From NCBI GenBank assembly GCA_029851415.1, contig CM056743.1:66928186-66992185 (forward strand): 64,000 nucleotides of DNA. Reading direction: 5' to 3'. Source of the DNA: Eretmocerus hayati (Eukaryota > Arthropoda > Insecta > Hymenoptera > Aphelinidae). Below, one piece after another: positions 56,276-64,000 of this stretch. How positions within the stretch are numbered: position 1 is the stretch's first letter; every line of letters starts with the position of its first letter. The notes under the pieces are model-generated. The model was not told the DNA's origin, made no database searches, and saw nothing but the letters and a program-made list of their open reading frames with translations. A program made the translations under genes and the position numbers.

Positions 56276-58487
56276 GGTTAGAGGGCAGAATCTGCCTCAA
56301 GATCCTTCGGATCCGTCCCCAGACACCGGACTGGTGACTGGTTCAGCTTACGCGGGCTACGCATAGCCCACGCAGGCCATACCAGGCGGGACACGGGTTT
56401 GGGTGGGGCCCACCGAGAGGTGGGCCCGGCCGTGTAATATCCCTCTCCCCTTGATGTCCGATACCTAGGGCATCGGGCAATCAAGAAGGAGATCCACCTG
56501 CATCTACCATCTCAGCCCGGAACCGCGTGAGCATTACTTCAGGATGAGCGGCATATCTCGCGCTCGATTGCGAGCGTTCCTCTTCTCCATCTTCTCTCTT
56601 CGGACACTTGTCGGCATCTTCTATCTTCATTCTCCATTGTTCCCTCTCTTTCTTCTTCCTTCTCTCTTCTTTCTTCTTTCTTCTCGCTTCAGTGCATCAT
56701 ATTCCTCCTGGAACCATTTGGACCTCTTCTGTTTGAATCGGCAGGTTTACTGTGATTCGCCGGCATCGAGGCGCCTCACTTCCCTCTCTTTTTCCTCCTT
56801 ACGGGTCATCACCAGCTTGATGTATCCGGTGACTCTATCCCATGTCTCTTGGTTGCGAAGTAAGTACGGGACGAGGTTCTCAGATGTTAGTTGGGCACCC
56901 AGCCATCCATCCAACTCGGCGCGCTTTCTTTGGGTGTCGTTGCACGTGAACAGGGCGTGTTCAGCGTCATCCCAGTTGTCCCCGCATGACTGACATTCTG
57001 GGGATGTCCTCTTCTTGAACCTGGTCAGATAGGCACCGAAGCAACCGTGGTCACTCAGTGCTTGCGTCGTCCAGTAATCTATCTCTCCGTGGGTGCGTTC
57101 CGCCCACTTGGCTACATGGCGGATCAACCGGTGTGTCCATCTGCCATCTGCGAATGGCGAATCCCGCTCAGTTTGCCAACGCTCAAGGGTGGTTTCCTTC
57201 TCGTTGTCGCGGATGATCTCCTTTATCGATGGAGTGAGCACTCGATCGGCTCCGATTACTTTTTGGTGGTCCCAGATCCGCACTCTCTCCGCGACGAGCA
57301 AGTAGATGGGTGGCACCCCCGCTAAGACGCAAGCTGCGTCTCCCGACACGAAGCGGTAGGTACGAATGCTCCTCAGGGCCGCTCTCCGGTGGACAGGCCC
57401 CTTCCTCTTCTCGATGGTGGTCTTCTCTGCTCTCTTCCCCCACACAGATGCAACGTAGAGCATGATAGAGGTGCTAATGGTGTTGAGAAATGCGCGCCTC
57501 TTTTCCTTGTGTCCCCCGATATTCGGCATAAGCCGCTGGAGCGCCGCACCGACCCAGCTCGCCTTCTGGGCGGCTTCCTGGATGTGCTTCTTGAACGACC
57601 ACTTGTCGTCGAGCCATACACCGAGGTATTTCAGCTCTGTCCTCCGTGGAATCTCTTGCCCGTTGATATAAAACCGGGGTAAGTCAAACTTCCTACGCCT
57701 TGTGACCACGATTGCTCCGCACTTCTTGACAGCGAGCTCCAGAAGCCTGCTAATCATCCACTCGTAGACTTTGGCGAGCGCTTCGTTCGCGCGTCTACCC
57801 AAGAGTTCCTCGTTGTCAGCCCATACTATGAGTCCCGCGTCGTTCCCGAAAGCCACTATTATCACTCCTTCTGGCAGTTCGATAGACAGTAAGCTGTCAA
57901 ACTGGGTGTTCCAGTTGAACGGCCCGGAGACCGATCCCTGTCCGATTCCGGCGGACAGTACCCGAATCTCTTGTCCCTCGTCGGTGTCGTACACGAGGGT
58001 CCTGTTCCGCAGGTAGTCACTCGTGACGGCTAGTAGATAGGGGGACACTTTACCTGCTTGGGATTGATAGACTCGCTCCCAGCTCGCGCAGTTGAATGCG
58101 TTCTTTATGTCCAACGCATTGATGGCACAGAATCCTCCTCTTCCTTGGTATGGGTTCCCTACCGACGCTTGAACCCGTTCTTGGACCCCCTCGATCGCGT
58201 GCACAGTGCTCCGTCCCTTCCGGAACCCGAACTGCATTGGTGATAGCCCACCGCCTTCTTCGTAGGCTTTTTCCACCCTGTTGAGCACCATCCTCTCGTA
58301 CATTTTCCCGATATTGTCGAGCATACTGAAAGGGCGTTGACCTTGACCCTTAGGTATCAGGACCAGCTTTTGGCGTTTCCACTTGTCCGGGAAAGTTCCC
58401 GCGCTCAGACAGATGTTGACGAGGTCGAGGAGTAGATCTGGCTTGTATTTGAAGACCAGTTTCAGAGCCTCGTTTGGGATGCCATCC
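56276..58487 (-). mobile_element. R1-clade non-LTR retroposon, copy 1 (5'-truncated)
   Basis: Reading on the minus strand the copy runs from within the RT domain at 58487, through the C-terminal domain to about 56747, then a CT/GA-rich 3' untranslated region and a poly(A) tail at 56275-56250. The endonuclease and ORF1 are missing. At 58487 it abuts a second R1 copy (CATCC|TACGCATAGCCC). The conserved 3' untranslated motif AAGGTGGTTAGAGGGCA is shared with the copies at 62483 and 63897. Confidence 0.85.
56747..58487 (-). pseudogene. R1-type reverse transcriptase, truncated and catalytically altered
   Basis: The frame is open upstream of the first Met (58324) to the truncation point at 58487. 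Recognisable in order are LVLIPKGQGQRP, MLDNIGKMYERM, QFGFRKGRSTV, the motif A block ALDIKNAFNCASW with its catalytic Asp, GIGQGSVSGPFNWN, the motif C block VAFGNDAGLI (57839-57850), KYLGVWLD (motif E/thumb) and a C-terminal CX2C...HX4C knuckle (CQSCGDNWDDAEHALFTC). The family has F/YADD at motif C; here it is FGND, so the first catalytic Asp is Asn and the enzyme should be inactive. The long undisturbed frame suggests decay began recently. Minus-strand neighbours are fragments of the same family. Confidence 0.9.
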
Positions 58488-58489
58488 TA

Positions 58490-59016
58490 CGCATAGCCCA
58501 CGCAGGCCATACCAGGCGGGACACGAGTTTGGGTGGGGCCCACCGAGAGGTGGGCCCGGCCGTGTAATATCCCTCTCCCCTCGATGTCCGATACCTAGGG
58601 CATCGGGCAATCAAGAAGGAGATCCACCTGCATCTACCATCTCATCCCGGAACCGCGTGAGCATTACTTCAGGATGAGCGGCATGTCTCGCGCTCGATTG
58701 CGAGCGTTCCTCTTCTCCATCTTCTCTCTTCGGCCACTTGTCGGCACCTTCTGTTTTCACTCTTCATTGTTCCCTCTCTTTCTTCTTTCTTCCCTCTTCT
58801 TTCTTCTTCCTTCCCTCTTCAGTGCATCAGATTCCTCCTGGAATCATTTGGGCCTCTTCTGTTCCAATCGGCAGAGTCACTGTGATTCGCCTGCTTCGAG
58901 GCGCCTTACTTCCCTCTCTTTCTCCTCTTTGCGGGTCATCACCAGCTTGATGTATCCGGTGAGTCTATCCCATGTCTCCTGGTTGCGGAGCAAGTACGGG
59001 ACGAGATTCTCGGGTG
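58490..59016 (-). mobile_element. R1-type copy 2 (3' fragment)
   Basis: Closely repeats 56367-56880: CGCATAGCCCACGCAGGCC, the GGTATCGGACATC region, the CTTCTT-rich untranslated tract, and C-terminal codons (LLRNQETWDR, YIKLVMTRKEEKEREVRRL). It lacks the poly(A) end because it starts inside the untranslated region. It is cut at about 59016 by the start of a CR1-like fragment. Confidence 0.85.
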
Positions 59017-59605
59017 TATGAAACAAGCCAAAGCTCATGTATTCTGCACCCCGCACTGAGGCACTCAAACAATCGTTTGCTATCGCCTCATCGTTTTCTC
59101 AACACACTCCCACCGATCGACCTTGATGACCTACCGCCTGGCCAAATAAAAAATATCATACTCAAACAACAAGTTGAGAAAGATAGAAGCGAGTGGTTTG
59201 CTCGCGCGAAGCGTGAGCAAATCACCGCCATACCCCCCAGTCTCCTCGAAGCTTTTGCTTCATTCAATGGATGAGCATCTGTGAGAATATTAGTTAGTCC
59301 CCGAATACACTCGCGGAATTCAACGACGCCTCAGAAACCAAAATTTGAGGACAAATTCAACTCCACTCACAAATTGGAACTGTTACCTGCGATTCAAATG
59401 TAATTTCTTGTAATAGAATACCCGATCTAGAACATCTCCTCCAGTTAGTTAACCTCTATCAATATCAGTGCTGTAATACACTTTCTCTCACCACCAGTTC
59501 GTTTGAATTATTATTATGTAACTCAAGTGTAATAAGCATAATGAGCAAATGGGGAAAATTCCCCCCGCTCTCAATAAATTAGTCAATCAATCAATCAATC
59601 AATCT
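59017..59605 (+). mobile_element. CR1/L2-like retroposon, 3' fragment ending in (CAAT)n
   Basis: The plus-strand end of the RT frame (EWFARAKREQITAIPPSLLEAF, stop at 59272-59274) aligns in pattern with the C-terminus of the longer copy at 60746-62482 (DWVMRARNEQLIAIPQAL). An untranslated region follows, containing the sequence CTCTCAATAAATTAGT, and then (TCAA)n at 59583-59605. It is severely 5'-truncated and is inserted between two R1-type fragments. Confidence 0.75.
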
Positions 59606-59642
59606 CTGTATGATTCTTTTGCCTATGAGCAAATAAAATGAT

Positions 59643-60745
59643 ATGTGTGTCTCTCTCTCTCTCTTTTTCTTCAAGGTGGTTGTAGGGCGAATACGCTGCG
59701 ACGTACGGAGGAGAGGCACCGGTCAGCCAAACACGGCTGGCCAGCACCTCCCCAACAGTCCCGGGCTGGAATCCGCATCGATACGGCCGTCCAAACTGGG
59801 TAAGCCCTCTCTTCCTTCTCCGTTCGCGCCGGCTATTGGACAAAAAAGAGATCCACCAACTTACCAATCCGGCTCCGGCACCGCGTGAGCATTACTTCAG
59901 GACCAGCGGCGTCTCGCGCTCAGGATCGAGCGTCTCTCTTCTCGCGACTCGCAGGTACTGTTTCTCCTTCTTCGATCTTCTTCCATCTCTTCATTCTTCT
60001 TTCTTCTCTCTTCTTTCTTCAATCTTCGATCTTTGATCTTCTCTCTTCTTTCTTCCCTCTCCAGTGCATCATGTTCCTTCTGGAACCATTTGGACCTCTT
60101 CTGTTTGAATTCGCAGACTCACTGTAATTCGCCTGCTTCGAGGCGCCTCACTTCCCTCTCTTTCTCCTCCTTACGGGTCATCGCCAGCTTGATGTATCCG
60201 GTGACTCTATCCCATGTCTCCGGTTGCGGAGCAAGTACGGGGCGAGATTCTCAGGTGTTAGTTGAGCACCAAGCCATTCATCCAACTCGGCGCGCTCTCT
60301 TCGGGTGTCGTTGCACGTGGACAGGGCGTGTTCAGCGTCATCCCAGTCGTCCCCGCATGACTGGCATGCTGGGGTCGTCCTCTTTTTGAACATGGTTAGA
60401 TGAGACCGAAGCAACCATGATCGCTCAGTGCCTGAGTCGTCTAGTAGTCCATCTCTCCGTGGGCACGTTCCGCCCACTTGACTACTTCACGGATTTACCG
60501 GTTCGTCCATTTGCCATTCGCAAATGGCGAATCCTACTCAGTTTTCCACTGTTCGAGGATGGTTTCCTTCTCGTTGTCGCGGATGATCTCCTTTATCGAT
60601 GGAGTGAGCACTCGATCGGCTCCGATTACTTTTTGGCGGTCCCAGATCCTCACTCTCTCCGCAACGAGCAAGTGGATGGGTGGCATCCCCGCTAAGACGC
60701 AAGCTGCGTCTCCCGACACGAAGCGGTAGGCACGAATGCTCCTCA
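59643..60745 (-). mobile_element. R1-type copy 3 (different 3' untranslated region)
   Basis: Starts with (TC)n and CTTCAAGGTGGTTGTAGGGCG at the 3' end, a different subfamily of 3' untranslated region from copy 1. It then gives R1 C-terminal coding sequence with frame breaks: AELDEWLGAQLTPENLAPYL, and in another frame RFVSGDAACVLAGMPPIHLL (60534-60746). It stops abruptly at 60745, where (TC)n and a CR1-like copy begin. Confidence 0.85.
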
Positions 60746-62482
60746 ATCTCTCTCTCTCGCTCTCTTTCTCTCTGTTTCACAGCTCCCCGAGATGTCCAAA
60801 ATTTTGGAACGCGTTGTACATGAGCAACTTTCCTCTCATCTCTCGTCAACCAACTTGCTAGATCCTCATCAATAAGGCTTCCGGACCCATCACTCCACTC
60901 AAACAGCTCTACTCGGCGTCTTAGAGGATATTTGCACAGCGATAGATAGTCGTATGGTCACGGTTTTCATCTCCTTTGATTTTTCTAAAGCGTTTGACAC
61001 ACTTCCGCACTACATCCTCCTCGAGAAACTGCGCAATATCAGTTGCACTGATCGTGTGATACGATGGTTCGCTAGCTATCTGAGCGGTCGCACCCAAGCA
61101 GTCCGACGTGATGATGGAACGCATGAGACGTGGCTTGATGTCAACGCAGGTGTCCCACAGGGTAGTGTTTTGGGCCCACTTCTCTTCCTGATGTGTATAA
61201 ACGATCTGTCTTGGGGAATGCGGCACTCATCCCACAAAATCTTTGCAGACGATACCGGTATATATATCCACTCTTACCCTTCTGACCTCGATAGGAGAAT
61301 TGCACTTATCAATCAAGATGCCAACAATGTGGCAAAATGGACCTGCGAAAACGGACTTCGTCTCAACGCAAAGAGAACCACTGCCATTATCCTTGGCAGT
61401 GACCTCTGCCTCAGAAATATCGATCTTCAACGCACTACCCCAATCACAATTGATGGAACAATCATCCCTTACGTTGATCGCATAAAACTCCTTGGCGTGA
61501 CCATCTCCCCATCTCTGAACTGGACTTCTCATATAAATCGTATATCCAAGAAAATACACGGTACCCTGCACTCACTGAGGGTGCTGAGTCGTGCGCTTTC
61601 GCGTCAGCTTAAGCAACAGCTCACTGTAAGCCTAGTGCTTCCACACTTTGACTACAGCGCAACTCTTTTAACTGGACTCGATAAAACACAAGCGAAGAAA
61701 CTGCACACTCTTATGAACACTCGCATTAGATTTGCACACGGAGGTGTACCCAGACGCGCTCATGTCACACTATACCGGATTTCTCTCGGGTGGCTCTCAG
61801 CCGCTCGACGAAGAGAATATCTGATTGCATCACTTGCATTCTCGATCATCCACCATCAACTCCCTTCGTTCTTGAGACCACGCTTCAAACTTGTCACCGG
61901 AACGCCATCCCTTCGACAGTCTGAGCGCAAGAAGAAACATGATATGACGTACAAAGCCCCACGCACTGAAGCCTTGAACCAGTCTTTCACGTGTGTAGCT
62001 TCCAAACTCTTCAATACGCTAGATGAGATTGACTTCATCAATCAAAATTCAAGTACGTTCAAACAAGGCCTCCGCGAAGTTCTTCTGGAACGCGACGCAA
62101 TGGACTGGGTCATGAGAGCTCGAAACGAACAACTGATTGCGATTCCCCAAGCCCTAGTGGGGGAGTCATCTCTTCCGGAACATCTATAGCAGAGCCGGGT
62201 TCGATATATGATTTGCACATCGTTATTTTTCAAAAAACTCATGGTTGGTATCATTAGCATTATGTTACTATTATCTCCTTTGAATTATCCTATATTAGTA
62301 TAGCTCGTCGCCGTACCTGCAACATTATTATTATCCCTTGAGAATCAAGTTTTTGCTCTATACTCATGTACGTAGTTCATATTGTTACTTTATTGTTATT
62401 CTCTTAAATCTTACAAACTGGGCCAATAGGGTTTACCCTCGGCCCTCAATAAAATTCAATCAATCAATCGATCAATCAATCT
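60746..62482 (+). mobile_element. CR1/L2-like retroposon, 5'-truncated, (CAAT)n tail
   Basis: It starts with a (TC)n tract (60747-60772), enters directly into the RT domain, ends the frame at 62189, and has a ~270-bp untranslated region. It closes with AATAAAATTCAATCAATC and further CAAT units to 62482. Only the 3' two-thirds of ORF2 is present, with no endonuclease. The next bases are the (TC)n/T tract of R1-type copy 4. Confidence 0.85.
60780..62189 (+). pseudogene. CR1/L2-like reverse transcriptase with one stop
   Basis: The frame opens with LPEMSKILERVVHEQL and has an in-frame TAA at 60873-60875, right before GFRTHHSTQTALL. From there it is open to 62189. Motif A is FISFDFSKAFDTLPH, motif B GVPQGSVLGPLLF, motif C IFADDTGIYI with both catalytic Asp residues intact, and motif E/thumb IKLLGVTISPSLNW. 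The C-terminal region ends DWVMRARNEQLIAIPQAL. With only one visible stop and a canonical active site, this copy is younger than most relics here but is still inactive because of the truncation and the stop. Confidence 0.9.
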
Positions 62483-62497
62483 CTCTCTCTCTCCCTC

Positions 62498-62528
<31 letters not shown>

Positions 62529-63896
62529 GGTGGTTAGAGGGCAAAATCTGCCGCAGGATCCCTCGGATCCGTCCCCAGACACCGGACTGGTTCAGCTTAC
62601 GCGGACTACGCATAGCCCACGCAGGCCATACCAGGCGGGACACGGGTTTGGGTGGCCGTGTAATATCCCTCTCCCCTCGATGTCCGATACCTAGGGCATC
62701 GGGCAATCAAGAAGGAGATCCACCTGCATCTACCATCTCATCCCGGAACCGCGTGAGCATTACTTCAGGATGAGCGGCATGTCTCGCGCTCGATTGCGAG
62801 CGTTCCTCTTCTCCATCTTCTCTCTTCGGCCACTTGTCGGCATCTTCTATCTTCATTCTTCATTGTTCCCTCTCTTTCTTCTTTCTTCTCTCTTTTTTCT
62901 TCTTTCTCCCCTCTTCAGTGTATCAGATTCCTCCTGGAATCATTTGGGCCTCTTCTGTTTGAATCGGCAGGTTTACTGTGATTCGCCGGCATCGAGGCGC
63001 CTCACTTCCCTCTCTTTCTCCTCTTTTCGGGTCATCACCAGCTTGATGTATCCGGTGAGTCTATCCCATGTCTCCTAGTTGCGGAGCAAGTACGGGACGA
63101 GATTCTCAGGGGGCCGATTTTAAACACTGGTCGTGGCCACTCGACCACGGACACTGGCCGCGTGACCAGCGCGGACAGGTATATATGCGCGGAGAGACGC
63201 TCCGCGATTTCGCGTTCCTCGCATCCTGCGCCGTGGTTAGGTTAGATAAACTGTCAAAGTCATTAGTGGCAGACGATGAAATGATGAATATCTAAGGAAC
63301 GATCATAATTTTGTTATCGCTATTGCAAATTTTCCCAATTTATTGGTCTTCCCACAGGTGGTGATTTGAATTATTGCCCGTGCCGTGTATGATTGTTTTG
63401 TAGTAACTCTGGAGTTACTACGAAACTTGTAATATAAGCAGATTTTGCAGCAAAACAGTACACGTTTTCGAGATAAGCTTAAAACAATCATACACGGCAC
63501 GGGCAATAATTCAAATCACCACCTGTGGGAAGACCAATAAATTGGGAAAATTTGCAATAGCGATAACAAAATTATGATCGTTCCTTAGATATTCATCATT
63601 TCATCGTCTGCCACTAATGACTTTTACAGTTTATCTAACCTAACCACGGCGCAGGATGCAAGGAACGCAGCGCGGAGCGTCTCTCCGCGCATATATACCT
63701 GTCCGCGCTGGTCACGCGGCCAGTGTCCGTGGTCGAGTGGCCACGACCAGTGTTTGAAATCGGCCCCCTGGTGTTGGTTGAGCACCCAGCCATTCATCCA
63801 GCTCGGCGCGCTCTCTCCGGGTGTCGCTGCACTTGAACAGGGCATGTTCGGCGTCATACCATTCGTCCCCGCATGACTGACATGCTGGGGTCGTCC
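62483..63896 (-). mobile_element. R1-type copy 4, interrupted by a foldback element
   Basis: The copy begins with (TC)n and a T tract of about 26 bases, which is the poly(A) tail on the minus strand. The 3' untranslated region and C-terminal codons follow to about 63108. It resumes after the insertion at 63769 (TGGTGTTGGTTGAGCACC) and continues to 63896, where the poly(T) of copy 5 interrupts it. The uninterrupted sequence is seen in copy 3 (TTCTCAGGTGTTAG near 60250). Confidence 0.85.
63109..63768. mobile_element. 660-bp near-perfect foldback inserted in R1 copy 4
   Basis: The ends GGGGGCCGATTTTAAACACT and the inverse (AGTGTTTGAAATCGGCCCCC) close arms of about 290 bp (63109-63399, 63481-63768) that are nearly identical. 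The 81-bp loop holds a second perfect hairpin, GTAGTAACTC/GAGTTACTAC. The target duplication is ambiguous; comparison with the empty R1 site suggests at most 2-3 bp. No coding capacity, and the superfamily is unassigned. Confidence 0.85.
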
Positions 63897-64000
63897 TTTT
63901 TTTTTTTTTTTTTTTTTTAAGGTGGTTAGAGGGCAAAATCTGCCTCAGGATCCCTCGGATCCGTCCCCAGACACCGGACTGGTTCAGCTTACGCGGACTA
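63897..64000 (-). mobile_element. R1-type copy 5, 3' end, running off the window
   Basis: A T run of about 24 bases (poly(A) on the minus strand) is followed by AAGGTGGTTAGAGGGCAAAA and GGATCCGTCCCCAGACACCG, the same 3' untranslated region as copies 1 and 4. It is inserted within copy 4 and is cut by the window edge. Confidence 0.85.

Noticed and set aside
56544..56993. 149-codon plus-strand frame opposite the R1 coding region
   Set aside because: It is the antisense of the R1 3' untranslated region and C-terminal codons; similar antisense frames recur in every R1 copy.
63220..63250. Telomere-type TTAGG repeats (GGTTAGGTTAG)
   Set aside because: Only two imperfect units inside a foldback arm; not a telomeric tract.

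Overview
This is eukaryotic, non-coding-rich DNA, most likely from an arthropod. It has no bacterial-style operons and no long intact host genes. The one clear host gene piece is a spliced exon of nucleoporin NUP98 (12987-13463, minus) with consensus splice sites. R1-clade and CR1/L2-like non-LTR retroposons, a Ty3/gypsy-type gag relic, hAT, pogo/Tigger-like and TA-duplicating MITEs and tRNA-derived repeat heads all fit an insect. A hymenopteran with a repeat-rich genome is plausible, but the order cannot be proved from this window.

Layout. Positions 1-23400 are a chain of long inverted repeats (foldbacks) centred near 1660, 6690, 14040, 16230, 18300 and 22130. Three of them (about 1080-2130, 2281-12345, 19785-23207) have arms made of tandem repeats, and the four repeat families present all have a unit near 176-180 bp. 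The third is bounded by an 8-bp direct duplication and hAT-like ends. The NUP98 exon lies between two foldbacks. Positions 24600-30210 hold a tRNA-like head repeated in opposite orientations, a 953-bp near-perfect foldback, a 317-bp hAT-type MITE with an 8-bp duplication, and an 800-bp pogo/Tigger-like element with TA duplications.

Positions about 31340-36680 are the 5' part of a decayed LTR retroelement: an LTR, a tRNA-like primer-binding site, a leader, and a gag broken by stops and frameshifts with duplicated zinc-knuckle pairs. It is followed, where pol would be expected, by an array of a 15-nt motif that keeps its ability to form a small hairpin. Positions 38360-54630 hold more TIR/foldback elements, including two relatives that share CAGTAC ends and TA flanks. 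A pseudogene with a SWIM-like zinc-finger C-terminus lies at about 48990-49500.

Positions 56236-64000 are a nest of retroposons. Five R1-type copies lie on the minus strand, interleaved with two CR1/L2-like copies on the plus strand that end in (CAAT)n. One R1 copy carries a young 660-bp foldback.

Nothing here works as a conventional gene set. Apart from the NUP98 exon the window records transposition, nesting and tandem amplification. The two most unusual items are the foldbacks whose arms are satellite-like arrays of near-constant period, and the hairpin-preserving motif array behind the gag. Positions come from reading by eye; repeat boundaries are approximate unless a target duplication is stated.
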